A stretch of DNA of 32,701 nucleotides from CBDVBZ01 sp965372355 (GCA_965372355.1 CBDVBZ010000023.1:1-32701), one strand, 5' to 3'. Counted from the stretch's first letter, positions 8,279 to 15,169 are shown. Program-made: numbers and translations. Notes: generated from the letters alone by a model not told the origin.

Positions 8279-8671
8279 ATGGGCGTATTGAAAAAGATAT
8301 TCGGGCCCAAATCGAAGTACGACCGAAATCTGCCGTATACATACTACGCGAAGGTTCCGGCGATCGAGGGTGATGAGGAAGTGTTCGTCCACTACTTCGC
8401 GGACACGGTCTGCGGGTTGATCGAGTATCTGGATGAGAACGGCATTGCCCCGGACACCGTGAAGTTGTACGGCGCCGGTCAGGACGAGGACGTGTCCATG
8501 GATACCGAGTCCTGCACATCTCCGGAGGGCAAGTGGCTCAAGAGACCGAACATATGCCGGTCCCTCGAGAAACGCTACAAGGAGACACTCGAGGCACGCT
8601 ACAAGGGGCACATCGAAAAAGGGGAGTGTTCCTTCGACGATCGCGATCGCGAGGGCGGCGGGCCTTACTGA
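8279..8671 (+). CDS. Conserved hypothetical protein (130 residues)
   Basis: ATG 8279 is preceded by GGAGGGGG, a strong ribosome site. The soluble 130-residue product includes 'MGVLKKIFGPKSKYDRNLPY', 'VFVHYFADTVCGLIEYLDEN', 'GKWLKRPNICRSLEKRYK' and ends in 'CSFDDRDREGGGPY'. I recall similar short proteins in other bacteria but no named function. Near the C-terminus 'RYKETLEARYKGH' shows a local repeat, with 'cgctacaagg' present twice in the DNA 27 bases apart, possibly a small internal duplication. A 147-base gap without a convincing gene separates it from the DUF3788 gene. Confidence 0.7.
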   Translation: MGVLKKIFGPKSKYDRNLPYTYYAKVPAIEGDEEVFVHYFADTVCGLIEYLDENGIAPDTVKLYGAGQDEDVSMDTESCTSPEGKWLKRPNICRSLEKRYKETLEARYKGHIEKGECSFDDRDREGGGPY

Positions 8672-8672
8672 G

Positions 8673-8790
8673 AGAGATCACCGCGTCGGGCGGTCGAGCG
8701 CGTGGTAGAGATCACCGGGCCGGGCGGTCGAGCGCGTGGTAGAGATCACCGCGTCGGGCGTTTGAGCGCGTGGTAGAGATCACCGCGTCG
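8673..8790 (+). repeat. 34-bp tandem repeat, about 3.5 copies
   Basis: Units start at 8673, 8707, 8741 and 8775 (the last is partial). Each reads agagatcaccgcgtcgggcg followed by gtcgagcgcgtggt, with a few substitutions. On the minus strand the unit encodes the end of the DUF35 protein ('RGDLYHAL..RP'), and that gene's stop codon (8746-8748) lies inside the array. The array therefore probably arose by tandem duplication of the 3' end of that gene. Because 34 is not a multiple of three, each copy shifts frame. Confidence 0.9.
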
Positions 8791-9075
8791 TACCAGCGTG
8801 ACCGATACCCCGTCGCCGTGCGGCACGCTTTCCTCGACAACGCACAGGGTCTTTGCACCGGAGCCGACCTCGGCGACACCGAGCCGAAACGGCGTACCGG
8901 TCGGGTTCACCCGCACGATCGTCTGACTGATGATCACGGCGGCTGCCGGTTGGCGGTTCTCGGCAAGCTCGAGCTGGCACTCCGGACATTGCGCGTGTCG
9001 GACGAAGTACGCATGACCCGAGGGACAGCCGTAGAGCACGAGATCGGCGTTGGGTTTTGTGGGTTGAGTTGACAT
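8746..9075 (-). CDS. DUF35-type OB-fold thiolase partner
   Basis: Start at ATG 9075, 8 bases after the thiolase stop. The 109-residue product has a short zinc-ribbon-like N-terminus (C17, then C30-P-E-C33; the usual first CxxC is only C17 followed by G20-H21) and an OB-like beta region with 'VEESVPHGDGVSVTLVRRGD'. Such proteins sit beside thiolases and, in archaeal and related complexes, bind and channel CoA thioesters between thiolase and HMG-CoA synthase. Its order after the thiolase supports this role. The last residues, 'LYHALKRPTR', come from the 34-bp repeat, and the stop codon is created by the frame shift into the next repeat unit. Confidence 0.78.
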   Translation of the reverse strand: MSTQPTKPNADLVLYGCPSGHAYFVRHAQCPECQLELAENRQPAAAVIISQTIVRVNPTGTPFRLGVAEVGSGAKTLCVVEESVPHGDGVSVTLVRRGDLYHALKRPTR

Positions 9076-9083
9076 GGTGTTCG

Positions 9084-10226
9084 CTAGCCCGCCTCCATAA
9101 CAAAGACGAAGCTCTCGTCGGATACACCGCCCACGCTTTGAACCATTCCAACGCCGGAGCCGGCGTGCTGGCGCTCGCCGGCATGGCCGGTGAGCTGTTC
9201 GTAGATCTCGACACAGGACGAAATACCGCAAGCGCCGATGGGATGTCCCCTGGCTTTCATTCCTCCCGACGGGTTGACGGCAAGCGTGCCGCCGATATCG
9301 AGATCGCCGCTCTCGAGTGCCCGCCAGGATGTGCCGCGCGGGTAGAATCCCATTTCCTCCAGATTGATTAATTCGAAAGAGCTAAAAGCATCGTGGATCT
9401 CGACGATGTCGATATCCTTGTTTGTCACACCGGCGTGTTCGAGAGCCGCCCGGCTGGCCCGTGCGGTCGCCGCAAACCGCGCGATGTCGCTGCGGTCCTG
9501 AAAAAGACGCGTGTCGGCACCCTTGCCCCATCCGGTTATTTCGACGCCGTTGCCCTCGTGAGATAAAAGCAGCGCCGCGGCGCCGTCCGAGATCGGCGCG
9601 CAGTGAAAACGGCGCAACGGATCGGCGACGAGCGGACTCCCGGCTACCTCGTCGAGCGTGACCGCACGGCGAAACTGGGCGTTGGGATTCATGGCACCGT
9701 GACGGTGGTTCTTGACCGCCACCCGGTGGAGCGCCGTCTCCGGGACATCGAACTCGCGCATATAGGCACGCGTGACGAGCGCGCCAAGGGCGGGCAGTGT
9801 CGCACCGTAGGCCCGGTCGTGAGGGTTTTCCCGCTCGGACAGCAGCCCGGCGGCCACGGCGGGGTCGAGATGGGTCATTTTCTCGGCACCGACGACCAGG
9901 ATGTCGCCGTCGGCTTCGGCGAAACCGCGGTTGCTCATGGCGACCAGGGCCTCGTGCACGGCATCCGCTCCGGTCTTGAACAGACCGTAGTACCCGCAGC
10001 GCAGATCGGGATACTCCGACGCGACCGCCCTGGTCACCCGGTCGAATGGGTTCTCGAGCCGGCACAGCTCCGCAGGGGCATAGGAAGCCACGTAGATACC
10101 GCGGACGCGGTCCACATCGGCGCTGGCGAGGGCGCCCCGGACGGCTTCGATGGTGATCGTCAGATAGTCCGCGTCCCGCCGCCCAAACCGGCTGATGAAA
10201 CAGGATTTGATCTTGATTCGTTTCAT
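9084..10226 (-). CDS. SCP2-type thiolase family protein
   Basis: The 380-residue product shows thiolase-fold landmarks: 'DILVVGAEKMTH', 'ISDGAAALLLS', 'IHDAFSSFELINLEEMGF' (H278) and 'NPSGGMKARGHPIGACG' (H328). These match the SCP2-like subfamily that works with DUF35 partners in making or cleaving acyl-CoA. Where an active thiolase has its nucleophilic Cys ('CASG'), this protein reads 'FKTG' (83-86), so the Cys seems to be replaced by Phe; the nearest Cys is C77. Catalysis may be lost or altered, so it could be a CoA-binding or condensing variant. The start ATG 10226 has no clear ribosome site, and a promoter-like element lies immediately upstream. It is divergent from the DUF212 gene. Confidence 0.85.
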   Translation of the reverse strand: MKRIKIKSCFISRFGRRDADYLTITIEAVRGALASADVDRVRGIYVASYAPAELCRLENPFDRVTRAVASEYPDLRCGYYGLFKTGADAVHEALVAMSNRGFAEADGDILVVGAEKMTHLDPAVAAGLLSERENPHDRAYGATLPALGALVTRAYMREFDVPETALHRVAVKNHRHGAMNPNAQFRRAVTLDEVAGSPLVADPLRRFHCAPISDGAAALLLSHEGNGVEITGWGKGADTRLFQDRSDIARFAATARASRAALEHAGVTNKDIDIVEIHDAFSSFELINLEEMGFYPRGTSWRALESGDLDIGGTLAVNPSGGMKARGHPIGACGISSCVEIYEQLTGHAGERQHAGSGVGMVQSVGGVSDESFVFVMEAG

Positions 10227-10234
10227 GGCCAGAT

Positions 10235-10264
10235 ATGATATAGTAGCGATTCCCTACCTGTCAA
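10235..10264 (-). promoter_or_regulatory. Sigma-70-like promoter for the thiolase/DUF35 operon
   Basis: On the minus strand, TTGACA (10264-10259) is followed by an 18-base spacer and TATCAT (10240-10235); TATATC at 10242-10237 with a 16-base spacer is an alternative -10. Transcription would begin about 10228-10231, only 2-5 bases before the ATG at 10226. That implies a leaderless message, consistent with the missing ribosome site. Confidence 0.5.
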
Positions 10265-10325
10265 ATTTTCTGGTCATAGTGTGTGGTGCCCCGAGCGCGC
10301 GCGATGATCAGAGTAAGGAGATCGG

Positions 10326-10751
10326 ATGATTCACATCGTAGGCATTGCCTCGCTGATCAGCGGCGTGCTTGCGCAGTTTCTGAAGGTGGTTCTCGGATAC
10401 AGGCAGACCCGGAGGTTTCGCATCGAGCGCCTGCTCGATACGGGTGGCATGCCGAGTTCACACACCGCCCTAGTGACCACGCTGGCCATTGGTGTTGCGT
10501 ATTACGCCGGGATCGGATCGGCGATGTTCAGCATTACGCTGATTTTTAGCATGTATATCGTCTTCGAGGCCGCAGGCCTCAGACAAGAGGTAGGCAAACA
10601 AGCTCGGGTGCTCAATGAACTGATCGATGATTTCCACGAAACCCATCACCTGAACACCTCGCGACTCAAGGAACTCGTTGGACACACCTGGGGTGAAGTG
10701 AGTGTGGGGTTCCTCGTTGGTTTGATGGTCGCGCTGATCGCTTACCGTTAG
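10326..10751 (+). CDS. Divergent PAP2 family (DUF212, YuiD-like) membrane protein
   Basis: 141 residues starting at ATG 10326, with AAGGAG 5-6 bases upstream. The motif 'GGMPSSHTALVTTLA' (40-54) and the late 'GHTWGEVSVGFLVGL' are diagnostic of DUF212, a divergent branch of the PAP2 (acid phosphatase/vanadium haloperoxidase) superfamily. Several hydrophobic helices (about 3-20, 48-75 and 122-139) make it an inner-membrane protein. Family members are predicted lipid or polyprenyl phosphatase-like enzymes, but the substrate is not established. The usual length is about 140-160 residues. It is divergent from the thiolase operon and followed by the structured leader of the ParA gene. Confidence 0.88.
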   Translation: MIHIVGIASLISGVLAQFLKVVLGYRQTRRFRIERLLDTGGMPSSHTALVTTLAIGVAYYAGIGSAMFSITLIFSMYIVFEAAGLRQEVGKQARVLNELIDDFHETHHLNTSRLKELVGHTWGEVSVGFLVGLMVALIAYR

Positions 10752-10758
10752 AAAAAGC

Positions 10759-10792
10759 TTGACAAAAAAATCGCACTCGCCTTTGCTATTAT
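10759..10792 (+). promoter_or_regulatory. Candidate promoter of the ParA-CBM48 leader
   Basis: TTGACA at 10759-10764 is a full -35 match. The best -10 sequence, TATTAT at 10787-10792, is 22 bases away, which is too far for a standard promoter. TTTGCT at 10782-10787 has a 17-base spacing but a poor match. The region is AT-rich and is the only promoter-like sequence between the DUF212 stop and the ParA gene. Confidence 0.3.
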
Positions 10793-10798
10793 GTGAGT

Positions 10799-10937
10799 TA
10801 GGGAGTTTTTGCGTGATCCGAGCCTGACACTACGCAGTCTGACAATCATTGGGGCGTTCGATTATGTCCAGAAATTCGCAGGTCTGCCTGCCCCGCACAT
10901 TTGAGCCTGTTTCCCCGCGAAACAGGCTCTTTTTTTT
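10799..10937 (+). promoter_or_regulatory. Structured leader / attenuator candidate upstream of ParA-CBM48
   Basis: Possible stems are TGCGT (10810-10814) with ACGCA (10832-10836), GGGGC (10851-10855) with GCCCC (10890-10894), and the terminator hairpin at 10903-10929. GAGCCTG occurs twice (10820-10826 and 10903-10909). The upstream copy can pair with the terminator's 3' arm CAGGCTC (10923-10929), which is what a switch between terminated and read-through states would need. I recognise no known riboswitch class. Confidence 0.4.
10903..10937 (+). terminator. Intrinsic terminator just before the ParA gene
   Basis: A perfect 10-bp stem, GAGCCTGTTT (10903-10912) with AAACAGGCTC (10920-10929), a 7-base loop and a run of eight T (10930-10937). 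It stops only 5 bases before the ribosome site GGAGGT (10943-10948) of the next gene. It may end DUF212 transcripts. Because no promoter fits between it and the ParA gene, transcription of that gene must pass through it. Confidence 0.85.
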
Positions 10938-10955
10938 GGTCTGGAGGTTGACGGC

Positions 10956-12032
10956 ATGAGAACGATCGCTGTTCTGAACCAGAAGGGTGGATGCGGCAAG
11001 ACAACGATATCGATCAATCTGGCAGCGGCGCTCGCGAGCCAGGAAAAGAAAGTGCTGCTCATTGATCTCGACCCACAGTCTCACGCAACGCTGGGGTTGG
11101 GTGTTCGCGATTATGATATCGCGTATACGACATACGAGCTGTTGATGGACCCGGCGGCACAGATCATCGACATACAGAAGGCGATCAACGACTACCTCTA
11201 CATTGTTCCGTCCAGCACGGGACTCAGCGGCGTCGAACAAGAACTCGCCGATCAGATGGGAAGGGAAGAGCGGGTCGCGAGCAAATTGTCACATCTGGAA
11301 GACGATGCGTTTGACTTCGTCATCATAGATTGCCCGCCAAGCGTTGGTTTGCTTACGTTCAACGCGTTGATCGCCGTGCGCGAGGTCATCATCCCCGTGG
11401 ATGCCAGCTACTTCTCGCTGCAGGGGTTGAGCAAACTCCGCGAGACAATAGAAGTCATCGAGGAGGAAGTGAGAAGGAAGTTCAGGGTCCATGTCGTCGC
11501 CAACAACCTGGACACGCGAACGCTCTTTTGCAAGGAGATGCTGGTGGAGATTGAGAAGTTCTATTCGGCGGAGCTGACCGAGACATTTATCAGCCATACC
11601 GTCCGCTTGAAGGAAGCGGCCGCCGCCGGTGTCTCGATCCTCGATCTTGATCCGCGCTGCAAAGCGACCCGGCAGTTTGCGTTGCTGAGTCAGGAAGTGA
11701 TCGACAAGGCGCCAAAGATCGTGACGGACAACCTCGAGGAGTGGGTAGAGAAGCTCCACGGTCCGCAGAAGGTGTCGGGAGGCGTGCTTTTCAAACTCGA
11801 TGTCCCCCAGGCCCACGAGGTCGCCGTCACCGGCGAGTTCAACAACTGGTCCCGGGAAGGGATCCCGATGCAGATAGACAGCAAGGACGGGTTTTGGAAG
11901 GCCGTACTCGACATCGAACAGGGAGAATACGAATACCGATTTATTGTGGACGGCGTTTGGATTCGCGATCCGAACAACCGCGATTTCATTCGCAACGAAT
12001 TCGGCCAGGAGAATTCACTGCTGGTTGTATAG
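10956..12032 (+). CDS. ParA/Soj-type ATPase fused to AMPK/CBM48-type glycogen-binding domain
   Basis: The 358-residue product starts at ATG 10956, 7 bases after GGAGGT. Residues 1 to about 250 form a ParA ATPase: deviant Walker A 'KGGCGKTT' (10-17), 'LLIDLDPQSHATLGLG' (D37, D39) and Walker B 'FVIIDCPPSVGLLT'. ParA proteins dimerise on ATP and position plasmids, chromosomes or protein cargo on the nucleoid or membrane. From about 273 to the end lies an E-set carbohydrate-binding domain: 'HEVAVTGEFNNWS', 'GFWKAVLDIEQGEYEYRFIV' and 'RDPNNRDF' match AMPK-beta/CBM48 modules that bind glycogen. No ParB or parS is visible. The fusion suggests positioning linked to glycogen or another glucan; that role is inference. 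It is followed 36 bases later by a MinD-like partner. Confidence 0.88.
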   Translation: MRTIAVLNQKGGCGKTTISINLAAALASQEKKVLLIDLDPQSHATLGLGVRDYDIAYTTYELLMDPAAQIIDIQKAINDYLYIVPSSTGLSGVEQELADQMGREERVASKLSHLEDDAFDFVIIDCPPSVGLLTFNALIAVREVIIPVDASYFSLQGLSKLRETIEVIEEEVRRKFRVHVVANNLDTRTLFCKEMLVEIEKFYSAELTETFISHTVRLKEAAAAGVSILDLDPRCKATRQFALLSQEVIDKAPKIVTDNLEEWVEKLHGPQKVSGGVLFKLDVPQAHEVAVTGEFNNWSREGIPMQIDSKDGFWKAVLDIEQGEYEYRFIVDGVWIRDPNNRDFIRNEFGQENSLLVV

Positions 12033-12068
12033 CGGCTTCGGCCTCCACTTTCGCAAAGGCAACAGCGC

Positions 12069-12998
12069 ATGGCCGCCACCCATCGACCACGGCACATCCG
12101 TGACATCGCTCACCTGTACCTCTCACGCAGACCCGCCGGCGACCAAATGCCTAACCCGACCGGCGACCGGTCACCCAGACCCGCCGGCGATCGATCAGGC
12201 AAACCTGGTGACGACCCCTCGCACAGGGCAGCTGGTGACCGAATGCCTGATCCGACCGGCGACCGGTCACCCAGACCCGCCGCTGATCGCAAGCCGGTGC
12301 TCAACCTCTTTGTATGCGCCGGCAACAGAGACTGTCTGTCCGGTTTTCACGCATCGAACATAGCGGCCGGGATGTCGGCGCGGAAGGCGGCGGTTCGCGT
12401 ATTCGAGCTGAGCGGGTTGCTCCCGAACGTCGCGTACTACCTCTCCCACCAACCGGGGGTCTATCTAAAACCGCTTGTTGGATTGGGAAGGGACTTTCTG
12501 CCGGGCCTCGGTGGTGTGACGATCACGTTTGATTCGATGCGGCTGGGCGCGGAGCGCTCGCCGGGCGACGGTCTTCACATCAACCTCGTTCACCTGCCGA
12601 CGCTCGAGAACGATCTTGTCGAGTTGCTCTCGACGTTGCGCGATCGATGCGTCGGAGAGCGGTGGGTCATATACCTGACGCGTCATGTCGGGCAGCCGAA
12701 GGAGACGCTATTTAGGGACCGGCTGGGAGCGTCCGAGACGTTCACGGTCTTGTTGCCCGGGCGCGGTGAATCCTGTGAGTTGCCAGCGGCTCCCGGAAGG
12801 AGCCTCGGTGCAATCCGGGGTTGGGAGGCTCGCGTCGAGGAACGAGTGCCGGTGGTGTTGAGGAATCGCGACTCGAGGCTCGCGCGAGACTATCTTGCCC
12901 TGTGCGAAAGCGTTCTGGTCCAGATCAATTCATTGCGGAGGCGTCAAGAAATTGGAAAACGAGAGTGGCCGTCACGACTCCGGGCGGCTCGCCGGTAG
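12069..12998 (+). CDS. MinD/ParA-like protein with degenerate P-loop and repeat-rich N-terminus
   Basis: 309 residues if ATG 12069 is used; ATG 12147 and ATG 12243 are alternatives, and none has a strong ribosome site. Residues about 20-75 are a low-complexity tail rich in P, G, D and R ('PTGDRSPRPAGDR'). The globular part begins at P76. 'SNIAAGMSARKAAVRVFELS' followed by 'GLLPN' aligns with MinD/FlhG 'ANLAAALA...RVLLID.DLGLPN'. Where the P-loop (GKGGVGKT) should be, it reads 'CAGNRDCLSGFH', so ATP binding is probably lost. The rest ('HINLVHLPTLENDLVELLST', 'ERWVIYLTRHVGQ') keeps an alternating beta/alpha pattern. As the neighbour of a true ParA ATPase it may be a regulatory partner. The homology is inferred from a hand alignment and should be treated as tentative. 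Confidence 0.6.
   Translation: MAATHRPRHIRDIAHLYLSRRPAGDQMPNPTGDRSPRPAGDRSGKPGDDPSHRAAGDRMPDPTGDRSPRPAADRKPVLNLFVCAGNRDCLSGFHASNIAAGMSARKAAVRVFELSGLLPNVAYYLSHQPGVYLKPLVGLGRDFLPGLGGVTITFDSMRLGAERSPGDGLHINLVHLPTLENDLVELLSTLRDRCVGERWVIYLTRHVGQPKETLFRDRLGASETFTVLLPGRGESCELPAAPGRSLGAIRGWEARVEERVPVVLRNRDSRLARDYLALCESVLVQINSLRRRQEIGKREWPSRLRAARR
12146..12289 (+). repeat. Direct repeat inside the MinD-like gene (48-bp copies, 96 bp apart)
   Basis: Copies at 12146-12193 and 12242-12289 share 'ccgaccggcgaccggtcacc' and its flanks, with about four or five mismatches. The 96-base offset keeps the frame, so both copies encode nearly the same peptide, 'MP(N/D)PTGDRSPRPA(G/A)DR'. Further partial copies of 'agacccgccggcga' lie at 12129 onward and between the two. 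The pattern suggests in-frame slippage or duplication building a disordered tail. Confidence 0.8.
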
Positions 12999-13278
12999 CA
13001 TAGCGGACAACATGGTAAAGGCGTTGTTCGAACGCTTTGTCGAGACGTACGCGGGTCTCCACGACGAGATCCGGGTACACGAGAGCAGTGTGGAGCTGCG
13101 GTTCTTCTACAGAAACGAGTTTCTCTGCCGGCTCGCCCCATACCGCGATCTCTTCCACGTCCAGATCGGTGAGTCCCCCGCGTGGGAGACACGGGTCCGG
13201 TCCGAGAAAGGTCTGCTCGAGACGGTCGATGTGGCGCTTCGCCACTTCCTGAGGGTCTATGCCGCCTCGGCGGGCTAA
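12952..13278 (+). CDS. Small orphan protein of the ParA-CBM48 cassette
   Basis: No recognised family. The preferred start is TTG 12952 with GGAGG (12937-12941) 10 bases upstream, which overlaps the MinD-like gene by 47 bases and gives 108 residues. ATG 13012 would give 88 residues and no overlap. The sequence 'VKALFERFVETYAGLHDEIR' and 'VELRFFYRNEFLCRLAPYRD' followed by 'LFHVQIGES' and 'DVALRHFLRVYA' suggests a compact helix, beta-sheet, helix domain. It has no signal peptide, no membrane segment and no visible catalytic motif. The overlap and shared strand suggest it is made with the two preceding genes. Confidence 0.6.
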   Translation: MENESGRHDSGRLAGSIADNMVKALFERFVETYAGLHDEIRVHESSVELRFFYRNEFLCRLAPYRDLFHVQIGESPAWETRVRSEKGLLETVDVALRHFLRVYAASAG

Positions 13279-13302
13279 ACGCCCCGAAGACGCTAATTCC
13301 CC

Positions 13303-13330
13303 TTGTTTTAGCTGATTCAGGTCATATATT
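13303..13330 (+). promoter_or_regulatory. Candidate promoter of the metalloprotease lipoprotein
   Basis: TTGTTT (13303-13308), a 16-base spacer and TATATT (13325-13330) lie in a short AT-rich stretch between two GC-rich genes. The expected start of transcription is about 13337, some 50 bases before the GTG at 13391. Confidence 0.4.
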
Positions 13331-13390
13331 TAGAACGGTACCGCACGGGTGACCTCTGGATGGCTATACCCAGAAACGAGCGAAAGAACA

Positions 13391-15169
13391 GTGAGACGAT
13401 TAGCCCCTTTGCTGCTCGGTGCGGTGACGTTTGCTGCCATTCCTGCCTGCGACGTTAGCTCGCCCGAGCGATTCATACGCGCTCCGATTATCAGGAGCTT
13501 TAGTCCCGAGAACGCAAACTTTGAGACCCTCACCGGTGACACGATCTTCTTCTCCGTGAGCGCGATCGATCCCGGGGAAGGCCCGCTGACGTTCGATTTC
13601 GTCCTTGGAGACAGCTTGGTGTCGGGCCAGTCGAGCTGGGCGTATGTGGTGGATGACACCGGCACTGTGGAGGTGTCGGGCAGGGTCTATAACCGCGAAT
13701 CCAGATCGACGGTGACGTGGGTGCTGAACCGGATCCGCCCGGTGAACAAACCGCCGGTGGTCGTTGATTTCCAGCCACTCGACCTCCGCCCATACGTGGA
13801 ACTCGGAGAAGTCGTCGATTTCTCGATGACGGCCCAGGATCCTGAAGGCCGGGCTCTCAGCTATATTTTTACGGTGGATGATTCGCTCGTGTCGGGGAGC
13901 AACCAGTACACGTACCTGTCAACAAAGGTCGGGAAATACAGCGTCAAATGCATCGCTTCGGATGGAGAGGCGTTTACGCATCACGAATGGATGCTCAACG
14001 TCGTTGGAGAGCCGGATTCCGTACTTCCGGCTCCGGTTATCCTGACGTCTCTGGAGACGGGTCAGGAGACCGGTGAGCTCGTCGCGGAATGGACCGCCGT
14101 CGGCGACGACAGCATGGAAGGCGTAGCAGCCGCATATGTGGTTCGAACGTCACGGGTACCCATCGGCAGCGAGGCGGCGTGGTTCCAGGCCAGCGATCGT
14201 CCCGGGGAACCCTCTCCCGCGGCTCCCGGACAACCCCAGCAGATGGTCGTGAGCTTTCTCCCACCCTCCGAGAGGGTGTACGTGGCTGTACGGGCCATAG
14301 ATGACTTCAACAACCTTTCCCCCCTGTCGGGCTCCCTCGGGGCGCTCGTCAAGGGCAACGATGTCCGCGGGACGGTGCGCGATGCGGTGACCGGGGATCC
14401 GATCCCCAATATCGGGATCACCCTGGCCGGGGACGCCGACACGACCGACGCCAACGGACAGTACAGCATGAGCATGCTTCCCAACGGTACTGCCTCGGTG
14501 CGGATACGGGACGAGTACGATTCGCCGAATGTTGGAACGTACTTCGACATCATAACCGATGACTACATCATCGAGGACGAGGATGTCTTTGATTTCTGGA
14601 TGTTGCCCGACATCCCGCTGGCAACCACCAAGTACGCGTCGTTCCTCGATTTCGCCAAATCGATGACGAACCGCGGCGGTGACTTCTGGTATCTGGCCAA
14701 GACCTGGGATCACCCGATGGACGTCCATATTATTCCCTTTACCGCCGACGGCCTGGATTATGCGCGGGTGGCCAAGGGAGCGTTTCTGGAGTGGGAGGCC
14801 CTCACCGGTATGGATCTGTTTAACTTTGTCGACAACATTCCTGATGTGGGCCTTCACGTCCGGTACAGCGCCACCGTGTCGCGCGACATCTACGAGGTGC
14901 TCGTGGCCGACGAGCGGCAGCTGCCGATCAAGTCTCAAATCGTGTTTCGCACCGTTTACAGCTCTGCGAGCGAACAACTCCTCGACACAACGGCGGGACA
15001 CGAGATGGGACATGCGCTGGGGATGGGTCACAGCGACGACGACATACACCTGATGATCGGTGGGCGGGTACCGGTTGTCACACAGCCCTCACTCGATGAG
15101 ATCCTCCTGATCCGTGCGCTGGTTCGTCTGCCCCGCGGGCAGTCGATGAACTGGTTCCACTTTGACTAG
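13391..15169 (+). CDS. Metzincin-type zinc metalloprotease lipoprotein
   Basis: Start set at GTG 13391 because it gives a clean lipoprotein signal 'MRRLAPLLLGAVTFAAIPAC' with the lipobox Cys at residue 20; an in-frame GTG at 13349 would add 14 residues ahead of it. The 592-residue product has two Ig/cadherin-like domains (about 30-210), a fibronectin-III-like domain (about 215-325) and a carboxypeptidase-regulatory-like domain ('VRGTVRDAVTGDPIPNIGIT', about 330-410). The protease domain has 'HEMGHALGMGH' (537-547, the HExxHxxGxxH zinc site) and a following 'LMIGG' that could be the Met-turn. It is probably anchored to the outer membrane and degrades protein at the surface or in the periplasm. 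The family within metzincins is not certain. It is a single-gene unit. Confidence 0.85.
   Translation: MRRLAPLLLGAVTFAAIPACDVSSPERFIRAPIIRSFSPENANFETLTGDTIFFSVSAIDPGEGPLTFDFVLGDSLVSGQSSWAYVVDDTGTVEVSGRVYNRESRSTVTWVLNRIRPVNKPPVVVDFQPLDLRPYVELGEVVDFSMTAQDPEGRALSYIFTVDDSLVSGSNQYTYLSTKVGKYSVKCIASDGEAFTHHEWMLNVVGEPDSVLPAPVILTSLETGQETGELVAEWTAVGDDSMEGVAAAYVVRTSRVPIGSEAAWFQASDRPGEPSPAAPGQPQQMVVSFLPPSERVYVAVRAIDDFNNLSPLSGSLGALVKGNDVRGTVRDAVTGDPIPNIGITLAGDADTTDANGQYSMSMLPNGTASVRIRDEYDSPNVGTYFDIITDDYIIEDEDVFDFWMLPDIPLATTKYASFLDFAKSMTNRGGDFWYLAKTWDHPMDVHIIPFTADGLDYARVAKGAFLEWEALTGMDLFNFVDNIPDVGLHVRYSATVSRDIYEVLVADERQLPIKSQIVFRTVYSSASEQLLDTTAGHEMGHALGMGHSDDDIHLMIGGRVPVVTQPSLDEILLIRALVRLPRGQSMNWFHFD

Noticed and set aside
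8673..8790. CRISPR-like array
   Set aside because: Units are contiguous 34-bp copies with no spacers, and they derive from the end of the DUF35 gene.
10864..10959. 31-codon frame across the terminator whose stop overlaps the ParA ATG (ATGA)
   Set aside because: No clear ribosome site; the codons are those of the terminator hairpin and T-run. The overlap is intriguing but not enough to call a gene.
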